Notes: generated by a model not told the origin, from the letters alone. A stretch of 45,030 bases of DNA from a virus (IMGVR_UViG_3300034236_000020:1-45030), one strand, 5' to 3'. Counted from the stretch's first letter, positions 24,173 through 31,014 are shown. Numbers and translations are program-made.

Positions 24173-24595
24173 ATGAAGCTGATAGCACACCACTCAAACT
24201 TTAAATTACCCACCAAAGGTACTAAGTTCGCCGGAGCATATGACATCTACATGCCTGAATCCGGTCAAGCCAATAACTATGAAGGTACCAAGCATATGCT
24301 TGGCTTTGCTTCCGAGGTACCTGCAGGCTATGTGGCCCTTATCCTTCCCCGGTCGGGTGTGGGATCCAAGCAAGGCCTTGAACTCAGCAACACCTGTGGT
24401 GTAATTGATGCAGATTTCCGTGGGGAATGGTTTGTTGTCTTGAAAACAAAGCACTTTCATGGCCATAAGTGGACAGCCGGTGATAGAATCTTGCAGTACC
24501 TGCTGGTTCCTGTACTCGACTCCCCTCCTGAGCTGGTCCATGCTCTCACCCCCACCCACCGTGGTAGCGGTGGTGGCGGATCAACTGGCACTTAA
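24173..24595 (+). CDS. dut: dUTP diphosphatase (trimeric type)
   Basis: A 140-residue protein that hydrolyses dUTP to dUMP and PPi, keeping uracil out of phage DNA. All five motifs can be placed: AGAYDIYMP (I), PRSGVGSKQG (II), GVIDADFRGEW (III), GDRILQYLLVPV (IV) and RGSGGGGSTG (V). Motif III has Phe where Tyr is usual. Motif V has Gly in place of the Phe of GGFGSTG, the residue that normally stacks on the uracil ring. It is the only rightward gene inside the leftward late block and ends at its own terminator, which looks like a later insertion. The catalytic Asp of motif III is present. Confidence 0.93.
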   Translation: MKLIAHHSNFKLPTKGTKFAGAYDIYMPESGQANNYEGTKHMLGFASEVPAGYVALILPRSGVGSKQGLELSNTCGVIDADFRGEWFVVLKTKHFHGHKWTAGDRILQYLLVPVLDSPPELVHALTPTHRGSGGGGSTGT

Positions 24596-24612
24596 TGCCA
24601 CATCAAATAGAG

Positions 24613-24638
24613 AACGGCCCCAATCGGGGCCGTTTTTC
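24613..24638 (+). terminator. Rho-independent terminator after dUTPase
   Basis: A 9-pair stem AACGGCCCC/GGGGCCGTT with loop AATC, followed by TTTTT-C-TTT on the plus strand. It ends the dUTPase transcript and lies between it and the convergent gp67-like gene. On the minus strand only a weak U-rich tail (TTCTCTATTT) follows. Confidence 0.88.
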
Positions 24639-24653
24639 TTTGGTTAGTACAGA

Positions 24654-25403
24654 TTATCGCCAACCCCCACGTTGAGCACGGGTATTGCCATCCAGGCTGT
24701 CAATTTCCCCCCCTTCACCTTCCAACTGTTGGCACTCAAGCTCATAACGCTGAGCCCAGTTGTTGCCAGCATTGAATTCCGCCCCCATACCGATGGGATT
24801 ATGTACCCGTGAAGCCACAAAATAGAGCAATGCCTGGACATGGGTGTCAGGTAGCTCGATGTTGATTGCCATCGGATTGATATCGGCAATCTTCGGCATG
24901 AATTTTGGATGGTTAGCCTGGTAATCTACCACCAGACTAGCTGTCCGGTACTCTTTGGCCAGCTCAGTACCAGGATTAACGACATCAATCGGTACACGAA
25001 TGCTGTTCATCGTAGGTGTAACGATGCTGAAGTGATCTGTGTAGTCATTCAAGTTGAATGCATAACCTGAATCACCTGAAATAGTCAAAATCTTGATGAT
25101 ATCGTCGAGAAACGGATCATCTGGTGTGTCTTTGATGTATCGAACAAGCTCCAAACTGTTCTTACCTTCTACGGCAAACTTGCTATGCAAGGGGTACACG
25201 ATCCGATCGCTTTGAAGTTCGATGATCAGTTGCCCTCGCTTGAGATCAAACCTCTTATACAGAGAGGTCAAGCCCAACATCACATGGTTACCGACACTGC
25301 GATACTGTTCATCACCGATCTCACCGGCAGCTGCACCACCCATAGATACCTGGGAGAGCTCACCTTGGGTCAGCTGCTCGAAAATCTGAGAAAGTTTTTG
25401 CAT
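24654..25403 (-). CDS. N4 gp67-like tail/connector protein
   Basis: 249 residues (about 27 kDa; N4 gp67, a tail tube component, is about 30 kDa). The N-terminus is polar and helical. The middle is beta-rich with many aromatic residues. The C-terminus is acidic then Arg/Gly-rich (NTRAQRGGWR). It lies directly after the large terminase with 14 bases between them, as gp67 follows gp68 in N4. No enzyme motif is visible. Identity by order and size. Confidence 0.65.
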   Translation of the reverse strand: MQKLSQIFEQLTQGELSQVSMGGAAAGEIGDEQYRSVGNHVMLGLTSLYKRFDLKRGQLIIELQSDRIVYPLHSKFAVEGKNSLELVRYIKDTPDDPFLDDIIKILTISGDSGYAFNLNDYTDHFSIVTPTMNSIRVPIDVVNPGTELAKEYRTASLVVDYQANHPKFMPKIADINPMAINIELPDTHVQALLYFVASRVHNPIGMGAEFNAGNNWAQRYELECQQLEGEGGEIDSLDGNTRAQRGGWR

Positions 25404-25417
25404 ATTTACCTTATAAA

Positions 25418-27085
25418 TTAAACAACGTAAGAGGACATTCGGTCTGGGGCTTCATCCATGGTATCGATTTCCCACATCCCACTCTTTTCATTCTCAGAAA
25501 GGGGTGCTTCTTCAGATGGCTTGAAGGCATGCATCAGTGGCAGCATCGAGATGGTGTCGATGAAGTCATCATGCTTGGACCGGAATCCGGACACGGCCAC
25601 CAGTTCTAACTCATTTATGGCTTCCAGCATGGCAGGTGTACGCTTGAGCTCAATCGGGAAGTAGATCTTACCTGCCTTGAACAAGGGAACAGCCACGTTG
25701 AAGCGAGCCATCTTGTTCGTATTTGGTCGGATACCTGGCTGCCCGTTGTTCAGTTCCGAAACCAGGGTGAAATAGATATTCTTCGACAGCATCTGATCTT
25801 GGATCCATGGAATGAAGCCGGCCTGCTGCCCCGACACCTCAATACCTACACCCTGCGGTCGCCACTTCTGGCCCAGCCGGAATAGATCATCCATGTTCTT
25901 ACCCATGTCCTGACGTTTGCACGTCCCGTCCACCCAGAACCAGTCACCATTACTGTTGTATGCCCAGACCGAGATAACACTGAAGTCACTGGCTTGCTTC
26001 TCCGACGTGGCAAAGTCGGTCGTGACAAAGTAGTTGAATTTGGATCGGTTCTGTAGGATGGTCTCCAACCGATACCAACGGATGTCTTCATCTTTAACGA
26101 GGCGGTCCTCTTCGGACATAATCCGGAGCATCAGCTCCTGGTTGAATGTCTCGACTTTGCCCAGCTTTACAGCGTCTTCGTACTGCTTCTTTACATACTC
26201 GTAAGTGAAGCGATCAGGCCAGCTGCCACGGAACTCTTCCTTACTGCAGGGAAAGCGCTCGCATACAGGGAATACGTTGACTGCCCAAGCCCCCGACTCA
26301 ACTGCCTTGTACAAAGGATCTTTAGCATTGAACGGTGTACCGGACCAGATGATCATGTTTTTGGTCGGATGAAGCGCGTAGTTCACCGCTTTGTACACAG
26401 TGTCTTCGACTGCACTGATGACAGTCGCTGATCGTGCATCTTCATCGCTGATCAAGTCATCAAGCACCGCCAAGCCTGGCCGCTTACCCATCTCCTTCGC
26501 ACCACGGACACCAGTCTTAGCACCATAGCCCTTGATGATAAACATCTTGCCATCAGCATTACGGAATGCCCAACGGATATCGGTGAAGTGAGCTTCAGGG
26601 ATGTACTGCTTCAAGAAGTCGGAATTCTCCCAGCGGAATTCCAAGTTCTTCCGCATGTTCTTAACACCGTTCTCAATTGAGTCGGAGACGTACAATGCCA
26701 GGTCGATACGACCGAAGCCAGGAATCTCACCATAGGTAGCGATGTACAGGAACAAGTACTCACCCATCAGAGTGGTCTTGGCAATACCGCGATGGCATAG
26801 GTTGATGATCCGGCTGCCACCCTTGGTCAAGGTGTCCAGCATATGGTAGTGAACGAGAGGAGTCTTGTGCTCCTCACCCTCTACACCATTCACCAGCTTA
26901 ATGAAGGTGATGAACTCCAAGGCGAACTCACTTGGCACATACTTGGGATCGACACTGTAGGACGTGGCGTTAAGATATTCTTCCACTTTCCAAGGTGCGG
27001 CGGACTCCAGTGCCTGGGCCACCGGCCCAGTACCCACAGCAACTGCCAGTGCAACCGCTGCCGCGGCGTTAGTAAGTCCAATCAT
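25418..27085 (-). CDS. terminase large subunit (N4 gp68-like)
   Basis: The 555-residue packaging motor. ATPase motifs: a Walker A-like CHRGIAKTT near residue 98 and Walker B LAVLDDLI near residue 207, with a following SGTPF coupling motif near 250. The nuclease domain has VTTDFATSEKQASDFSV near residue 350 and the acidic HDDFIDT near residue 518, the expected RNase H-fold metal sites. The first 30 residues are unusually hydrophobic and Ala-rich (LTNAAAAVALAVAVG) for a terminase, but no later Met fits. Its start overlaps the preceding small membrane gene by 17 bases. Confidence 0.93.
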   Translation of the reverse strand: MIGLTNAAAAVALAVAVGTGPVAQALESAAPWKVEEYLNATSYSVDPKYVPSEFALEFITFIKLVNGVEGEEHKTPLVHYHMLDTLTKGGSRIINLCHRGIAKTTLMGEYLFLYIATYGEIPGFGRIDLALYVSDSIENGVKNMRKNLEFRWENSDFLKQYIPEAHFTDIRWAFRNADGKMFIIKGYGAKTGVRGAKEMGKRPGLAVLDDLISDEDARSATVISAVEDTVYKAVNYALHPTKNMIIWSGTPFNAKDPLYKAVESGAWAVNVFPVCERFPCSKEEFRGSWPDRFTYEYVKKQYEDAVKLGKVETFNQELMLRIMSEEDRLVKDEDIRWYRLETILQNRSKFNYFVTTDFATSEKQASDFSVISVWAYNSNGDWFWVDGTCKRQDMGKNMDDLFRLGQKWRPQGVGIEVSGQQAGFIPWIQDQMLSKNIYFTLVSELNNGQPGIRPNTNKMARFNVAVPLFKAGKIYFPIELKRTPAMLEAINELELVAVSGFRSKHDDFIDTISMLPLMHAFKPSEEAPLSENEKSGMWEIDTMDEAPDRMSSYVV

Positions 27086-27254
27086 CTTTATCCTTTGTTC
27101 CGTTGAACACGATATCTAATCCAATAACAAAACAGATAAATGCCCAGAACCATCCAAGCCAAGGACCAGCAATAAACGTTAGAGCTACCCCGATTATGAT
27201 CGCTGGAACTAACGCAATTAGCAGCCCCACTATTAATCCTTGTAATTTCTTCAT
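27069..27254 (-). CDS. small two-segment membrane protein (61 aa)
   Basis: A basic start (MKKLQG), two hydrophobic segments (about residues 7-28 and 32-50) and an acidic end (GTKDKDDWTY). It overlaps the gp69-like stop by 4 bases and the terminase start by 17. Topology and tight packing suggest a real, coupled gene. It could be a holin-like or inner membrane protein; N4-type lysis genes are not otherwise visible in this window, which makes that worth testing. Confidence 0.65.
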   Translation of the reverse strand: MKKLQGLIVGLLIALVPAIIIGVALTFIAGPWLGWFWAFICFVIGLDIVFNGTKDKDDWTY

Positions 27255-27952
27255 GGTCGTACCACCTGGGCATCGCCCATGTCAATAACGTTCAACCGGC
27301 TATGTGCTGTTTGCTCGGCGTTCATCGCCCCAGCCTCGATCATCAACCGTTGTTGGCGTGACAACTCCAGCGTAGTCGCCCGCAGCTGAGCAATTGCACT
27401 ATCTTCCTTTACTCCGATGTCCATTTCAACCTTGATGGTTTCAGGCATCTTCAATGCCCCCATCAAATGAGCCGCGGCATCTGACCTTACCTTTTCGCTC
27501 TTGGCATTCATCATCAGGTCGGCCTGCACATTCAACGCCCGTTGAAACAAATCCTGGTTCAGCACATAGCTCGGCACCAGAGTCTGAGCCATGATCAAAT
27601 TGACAAGTTTGCCCTTATTATAAGCCGTCACATAACTGGCAATATCCTTGGCCGTAACCCCAGCCGCAACGAACGCAGCATACTTATCTGGAAACGTCTT
27701 CGTGTAGGCATCAATGTTCGTACAGCCCAACAGCTTGTGGCTTACATACTTGACCGCCTCAATGTAACTCTCGATCTTGAACTTACCATCGTTCATCACG
27801 CTGGTATAGCTAACCAAGTTCTCTCGATACTGCTCATACAAACCAGGATCAGCAAGTGTCAGGTTGATCTGATCAATCAGTGTCTGGTTGACACAACGCT
27901 TCACCTTGGCTGGCAAAGCATCCTGGAACTGTTGGACTGTGAGTGCTGTCAT
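27251..27952 (-). CDS. probable terminase small subunit / N4 gp69-like
   Basis: The frame is open upstream, but the ATG at 27952 (MTALTVQQF) is the likely start, giving 233 residues; the upstream part (HHETCDIVSL) looks non-coding. The C-terminal half (VRSDAAAHLMGALKMPETIKVEMDIGV split by positions 160-185, then EDSAIAQL) resembles the small-terminase C-terminal region of related podoviruses, where a short segment contacts the motor. It is the first gene of the leftward late block, directly before the large terminase. DNA-binding residues are not obvious, so the call is moderate. Confidence 0.6.
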   Translation of the reverse strand: MTALTVQQFQDALPAKVKRCVNQTLIDQINLTLADPGLYEQYRENLVSYTSVMNDGKFKIESYIEAVKYVSHKLLGCTNIDAYTKTFPDKYAAFVAAGVTAKDIASYVTAYNKGKLVNLIMAQTLVPSYVLNQDLFQRALNVQADLMMNAKSEKVRSDAAAHLMGALKMPETIKVEMDIGVKEDSAIAQLRATTLELSRQQRLMIEAGAMNAEQTAHSRLNVIDMGDAQVVRP

Positions 27953-28204
27953 TGGTAGAACCCTGTCATTGGTATATCGGCCGACTATCGGCCACAATGA
28001 ACAGGATTGTACACAGGAAACATATGGAAGGGAAACAATGTCGCAGGTTTCGTGATGGTAGTTGCAAATTTTATATGGCAACTTTTTATAATTTTGGTGA
28101 TAGGGAGATGGATGCAGTACTGAGGTACAGGAGCCTAAAACCTAAAACCACCCCCCCGGCTAAAACCAAAACGCAAATAGGGATCCTATTCGTCTTCGGT
28201 AACG
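27953..28204. other. divergent gap expected to contain the genome ends (terminal repeats)
   Basis: No gene between the leftward gp69-like gene and the rightward early region. In N4 these two genes lie at opposite ends of a linear genome with direct terminal repeats of about 400 bases, so this gap should be the joint. It contains an AT-rich segment (TTTTATATGG ... TTTTTATAATTTTGG, 28069-28095) with a TATAAT at 28087-28092 region, and a tandem-like C/A-rich stretch (CCTAAAACCTAAAACCA, CCCCCCC, GCTAAAACCAAAACGC, 28135-28175). No end can be placed from sequence alone. Confidence 0.4.
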
Positions 28205-28221
28205 GCGCTCCGCGCATGCTG
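28205..28221 (+). promoter_or_regulatory. vRNAP early promoter 1 (hairpin type)
   Basis: Stem GCGC/GCGC with loop TCC (28209-28211), then ATGCT and predicted +1 G at 28221 (GTGG). With the loop centre at -11, the start falls on G as in N4 P2, whose template strand has a GGA loop. It drives the gene at 28278. Confidence 0.75.
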
Positions 28222-28277
28222 TGGTTGATCTAACGTGGATCAGCAATCATTCATCTTCATCCTTTAGGAGTACTACC

Positions 28278-28502
28278 ATGGGTCACGCATTCACCGCATT
28301 CTTCCTCTTCCTTACCAAACTGTTCAGTGCAGCAGAGAAGACTGCATCATCGCTCAACAACCTGGCTACCTGGGCTGATGAGTCATCGGGTGTGTTTGTC
28401 GACGAGTCACGTCACAAGCGCAAGCAGTTACTCAAGGCTCAAGAAGCTGAAGCAGCATTGACTTCATTGCCAGCACCTGTGCCTGTACCAGTAGCAGAGT
28501 AA
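28278..28502 (+). CDS. early protein 1 (74 aa)
   Basis: The frame is open from 28221, which is the predicted transcription start, so the ATG at 28278 with AGGAG 8 bases before it is the real start. The N-terminus is aromatic and hydrophobic (AFTAFFLFLTKLF), the middle polar and acidic, then basic (RHKRKQLLKAQEAEAAL), and the tail Pro-rich. It could sit on the membrane through the N-terminal helix. First gene made after DNA entry. No family recognised. Confidence 0.7.
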   Translation: MGHAFTAFFLFLTKLFSAAEKTASSLNNLATWADESSGVFVDESRHKRKQLLKAQEAEAALTSLPAPVPVPVAE

Positions 28503-28509
28503 TGACATA

Positions 28510-28535
28510 GCTCATCCTTCGGGGTGAGCTTAGTT
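28510..28535 (+). terminator. terminator after early gene 1
   Basis: AGCTCATCC (28510-28518), UUCG loop, GGGTGAGCT (28523-28531), one G.U pair, then a short U-rich stretch (TAGTTCTTT). It separates promoter 1 from promoter 2. Bases 28536-28643 hold no supported gene. Confidence 0.65.
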
Positions 28536-28643
28536 CTTTACACACTACACAATCAACACCACACACTACAGCGTATAGACAGTACTAGCGCAGCATGTCC
28601 CTCAACTTCCTACGTCGACATGCGCTCGGCGGGAGAGAGTCCC

Positions 28644-28660
28644 GACCTCCGGTCATGTGG
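28644..28660 (+). promoter_or_regulatory. vRNAP early promoter 2 (hairpin type)
   Basis: Stem GACC/GGTC with loop TCC (28648-28650), spacer ATGTG and predicted +1 G at 28660 (GTGATACC). It is the start for the small-gene cluster 28891-30137. Confidence 0.8.
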
Positions 28661-28890
28661 TGATACCGATGATGTAATCCTCATTGGCTTTTCATGAATT
28701 CATACTGAACACTGTTCATCCATGCTCGTTCATCATCAATGTATGTGAGTACTCACTTACGTCGCAGGTCTGATGGATAGTGAGGGTCAGGTGCCTAATG
28801 GCACTGCGTTGTACCTGTGCTATCTCATTCACCCATTCATTCATCCCCATTTCCATCCCTTTCACCATTCCGATAGGTCACCGATATACT
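28661..28890 (+). other. long 5' leader of the promoter 2 transcript
   Basis: 230 bases without a supported frame. It contains a perfect palindrome GTGAGTACTCAC (28745-28756), a hairpin GTGCC-TAAT-GGCAC (28791-28804) and a pyrimidine-rich tract with repeated CATTCA/TTCATCC words (28825-28870). Such a long leader is unusual for a compact phage and may hold a regulatory RNA element. Confidence 0.4.
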
Positions 28891-28974
28891 ATGTCTACTC
28901 ACACCACATCTAAGCTCATGCTTGTGTTCTTTGCCTCATTCCTGTTCACATACATCTTCACCCATGCAATGTAA
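28891..28974 (+). CDS. early membrane peptide (27 aa)
   Basis: ATG at 28891 gives a 27-residue peptide with one hydrophobic helix (LMLVFFASFLFTYIF). A longer in-frame version from 28780 has no ribosome binding site and crosses the leader hairpin. The ribosome binding site is weak (ATAGGTC). A single-span early peptide could affect the host membrane. Moderate support: clear hydrophobic composition and fitting position. Confidence 0.45.
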   Translation: MSTHTTSKLMLVFFASFLFTYIFTHAM

Positions 28975-29015
28975 TAGGTCATAGTTGTCTAATCATCTAT
29001 ATTAGGAGATCTATC

Positions 29016-29108
29016 ATGCGTTCATACATCTGTCCTCGTTGTTCGTTCGTACATTGGGGCTCTAAATATCGTCGTTGCACTCGCTGCAATGCACCCATCA
29101 AACTGTAA
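29016..29108 (+). CDS. early zinc-ribbon mini-protein (30 aa)
   Basis: ATG at 29016 with a strong TAGGAGAT ribosome binding site. The 30-residue product has two knuckles, CPRC (residues 6-9) and CTRC (21-24), separated by 11 residues, and is strongly basic, so it should bind one zinc ion. Candidate nucleic-acid- or protein-binding early effector. Below usual length cut-offs and easily missed by gene callers. Confidence 0.65.
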   Translation: MRSYICPRCSFVHWGSKYRRCTRCNAPIKL

Positions 29109-29121
29109 TAGGAGAATCATC

Positions 29122-29346
29122 ATGTCCATGAGTATGCGTAATACCAAGGCTCAGCTCTTCGCTGAAGTGCAACGCCTTGAAGCTGAATTGGCTAAGGCCC
29201 AAGCCTTGGCTGTCCATCAACCAGTAGCACGCGCTTATCCACCTAAAGTAAGCTTGCCAGTACCTCAGTGGCAGCTTGCTCGTATCAATGCTATGGCTGC
29301 TGCTCGTGAAGCGGCAATGGCCATAGGTAAGACTGTTAAGGTATGA
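29122..29346 (+). CDS. early protein (74 aa), helical
   Basis: The ATG at 29122 follows TAGGAGAATC; the frame extends upstream but that part overlaps the zinc-ribbon gene. Residues 8-30 form a charged coiled-coil-like helix (LFAEVQRLEAELAKAQAL). The second half is Pro- then Ala-rich. It shares ATGA with the next gene, indicating coupling. No function recognised. Confidence 0.65.
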   Translation: MSMSMRNTKAQLFAEVQRLEAELAKAQALAVHQPVARAYPPKVSLPVPQWQLARINAMAAAREAAMAIGKTVKV

Positions 29347-29558
29347 AGATTCGACCTATCAAGCCAGGTCACATCACCAATTGTCCATGGTGTAAGGCTG
29401 CTGGTCACAAGGTACAGGCCGTATGGCATCTAACTGGCCTTAACAAACAAGCGTGTGATGCACATAAGTCCCAGTTAATGGGGCTGAAGTGCTCACATGA
29501 TCATAAGTATTCAACCCACTACACTGAAGCCGACTATCAAACTTGGCTCAAACTATAG
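29343..29558 (+). CDS. early protein with possible zinc site (71 aa)
   Basis: The start overlaps the previous stop as ATGA. It contains CPWC (residues 14-17), then C38xxH and C50xHxH, so one or two metal sites are possible. Aromatic and basic overall. It resembles small phage zinc proteins by spacing only. Function unknown. Confidence 0.65.
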   Translation: MKIRPIKPGHITNCPWCKAAGHKVQAVWHLTGLNKQACDAHKSQLMGLKCSHDHKYSTHYTEADYQTWLKL

Positions 29559-29568
29559 GAGTATCACC

Positions 29569-29832
29569 ATGTCGTATCTGCATACCATCACTACTGATGT
29601 ATTGAATCCTGTTGTATCTGCTACCGCTGTATCGCAACACTTTGAATATATCTGTGTATGGCCGGATGGTACCTATTGTGATCCAGAAGACCTGCATGAG
29701 ATGTCATTCATGGGTGATGACTACGCTAATGTGGCTGTTGGTCCTGATGAAGATCAAGCATTGGTGGCACAAGCACATGCTAATCAAGCAGCTAAAGCAT
29801 TCACATCTGTCATGCAAGCATTGGTACGTTGA
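29569..29832 (+). CDS. early acidic protein (87 aa)
   Basis: The ATG at 29569 follows ATAGGAGTATC; the longer frame from 29497 overlaps the previous gene. The product is acidic in the middle (DPEDLHEM, GDDYANVAVGPDEDQ) and ends with an Ala-rich helix. Acidic early proteins of phages often act as DNA mimics or bind host enzymes, but that is only a composition argument. Confidence 0.65.
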   Translation: MSYLHTITTDVLNPVVSATAVSQHFEYICVWPDGTYCDPEDLHEMSFMGDDYANVAVGPDEDQALVAQAHANQAAKAFTSVMQALVR

Positions 29833-29834
29833 TC

Positions 29835-30137
29835 ATGAACAAGCCTGACTTCTCTAACTCACCTGTGCTGAATGTAAAGATGCACAGCATGATGCTCGAA
29901 GCACTTCGGTTACTAACTCCGCATCATCCATATGCTGATGCCCTCATCTTCGTTGAGTTTTACGAGGTTGATGGTATTTCATTGCTTATTGATGAAGCTG
30001 TGGTTATGTATAACCCTGATACTCTCGATGGTATTACTATCGATAGCTTGTGCCGTATTCTCTCTGAGGTTTTCCATATGTATGGAATGAATGTCACTGA
30101 TATTCATGGTGCTCCACCGGGCACTGTGCTTCATTAA
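29835..30137 (+). CDS. early protein (100 aa)
   Basis: Starts at ATG 29835, 2 bases after the previous stop (a TTG at 29829 would overlap it). An acidic, mixed alpha/beta protein (FVEFYEVDGISLLIDEAVVMY). Last gene of the promoter 2 cluster before promoter 3. No family recognised. Confidence 0.6.
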   Translation: MNKPDFSNSPVLNVKMHSMMLEALRLLTPHHPYADALIFVEFYEVDGISLLIDEAVVMYNPDTLDGITIDSLCRILSEVFHMYGMNVTDIHGAPPGTVLH

Positions 30138-30158
30138 TTAAGTCCCATCTACGCTACG

Positions 30159-30176
30159 TGGCCTCCGGCCATGTGG
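30159..30176 (+). promoter_or_regulatory. vRNAP early promoter 3 (hairpin type)
   Basis: Stem TGGCC/GGCCA with loop TCC (30164-30166), the strongest of the set (a further G.T and C-G pair are possible outside). The spacer is ATGTG, counting the last stem A, and predicted +1 is G at 30176 (GTGGAG). Because transcription would start at 30176, the ATG at 30171 cannot be used and the gene starts at 30225. Confidence 0.8.
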
Positions 30177-30224
30177 TGGAGATTCGCTCCAATTCATATC
30201 AACTCATATCAAGGACTATCTATC

Positions 30225-30506
30225 ATGGCATTCGCTAAAGACAATACCAATACCGCAACCTCCGGCATTCCTGCTAACAAGAAGGCTGTTGGCTTCATCA
30301 ATTTCTTCCTGCCTAACGTTGGTGGTGGCCGCCGTAAGGTTGGTGCAATCCCTTGCCGCGAGATGTACGCTAATGAGCGTGCTCTTGCTGAATGGTTCGC
30401 TGCTGATCCTGCTGGTCGTGCTGCGCTGTTCCTCGGCATGTTGCAAGTTGAATACAACGCTTCGACACCGGCTGAAGATACCGCCTTCGATCTGCCTGAA
30501 GCGTAA
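30225..30506 (+). CDS. early protein (93 aa)
   Basis: The ATG at 30225 follows AAGGAC. Residues 16-60 contain KKAVGFINFFLPN, then GGGRRKVGAIPCRE, with a Gly/Arg loop; the C-terminus is acidic. Sole gene between promoter 3 and the terminator at 30522, so it is made in large amounts early. It could be a small host-directed factor. No family recognised. Confidence 0.65.
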   Translation: MAFAKDNTNTATSGIPANKKAVGFINFFLPNVGGGRRKVGAIPCREMYANERALAEWFAADPAGRAALFLGMLQVEYNASTPAEDTAFDLPEA

Positions 30507-30521
30507 TACCAAGTGCGGTAC

Positions 30522-30571
30522 AAGAGCAGCTACTACCTCCCTTAATTGGGTGGTGGTGGCTGCTCTTTTTT
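30522..30571 (+). terminator. strong terminator between promoter 3 and promoter 4 units
   Basis: A long stem AAGAGCAGC... / ...GCTGCTCTT (30522-30567) with several G.U pairs and one mismatch, loop TTAATT, and six T (30566-30571). Promoter 4 follows 25 bases later. Confidence 0.88.
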
Positions 30572-30596
30572 ACACACAGACAGTGGAGTTACATGC

Positions 30597-30614
30597 TGTC
30601 CTCCGGACATGCTG
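30597..30614 (+). promoter_or_regulatory. vRNAP early promoter 4 (hairpin type)
   Basis: Stem TGTCC/GGACA with loop TCC (30602-30604), spacer ATGCT and predicted +1 G at 30614 (GTGATG). It drives the macro-domain gene and both RNAPII subunits to the terminator at 33945. Confidence 0.8.
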
Positions 30615-30648
30615 TGATGTTCCCTATTATTCATTGAAGGAGTTAGTC

Positions 30649-31014
30649 ATGATATTCGTATTCGGTAGTAACTTAGCAGGTATTCATGGTGCCGGTGCAG
30701 CTAAACACGCATTGGATAAGGAAGGCGCAGTATGGCGTGAAGGTCGTGGTCATCACGGTAATAGCTATGCTATTCCTACCAAGGATTTCAACATCCGTTC
30801 ATTAGAACTGACCCACATTGAAAGTTATATCCATCAATTCATTCTGTATGCAACCACGCATCCTCACCTTCAATTCATGGTTACTCGTATTGGTTGCGGC
30901 TTAGCGGGCTATACCGATGAACAGATTGCACCAATGTTTACTGATGCACCTAGTAACTGTTATTTTGATGAAGCATGGGCTGAGTATCTACCCAATCATC
31001 AATGCTGGGGCTAA
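30649..31014 (+). CDS. macro-domain-like early protein (A1S_2505-type phage protein)
   Basis: The ATG at 30649 follows AAGGAGTTAG. The 121-residue product has the signature IFVFGSNLAGIHGAGAAKHA, a Gly-rich loop, then HHGNSYAIPTKD and TRIGCGLAGYTDEQIAPMF, ending with a conserved CYFDEAW. This pattern belongs to a widespread phage protein family related to macro domains, which bind ADP-ribose. Binding or removing ADP-ribose could counter NAD-based host defences or alter host ADP-ribosylation; that is inference. First gene of the promoter 4 unit, ahead of RNAPII. Confidence 0.75.
   Translation: MIFVFGSNLAGIHGAGAAKHALDKEGAVWREGRGHHGNSYAIPTKDFNIRSLELTHIESYIHQFILYATTHPHLQFMVTRIGCGLAGYTDEQIAPMFTDAPSNCYFDEAWAEYLPNHQCWG

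Noticed and set aside
28594-28662. 22-codon frame crossing promoter 2
   Set aside because: It runs through the promoter hairpin and has no ribosome binding site, so it cannot be translated from the promoter 2 transcript.
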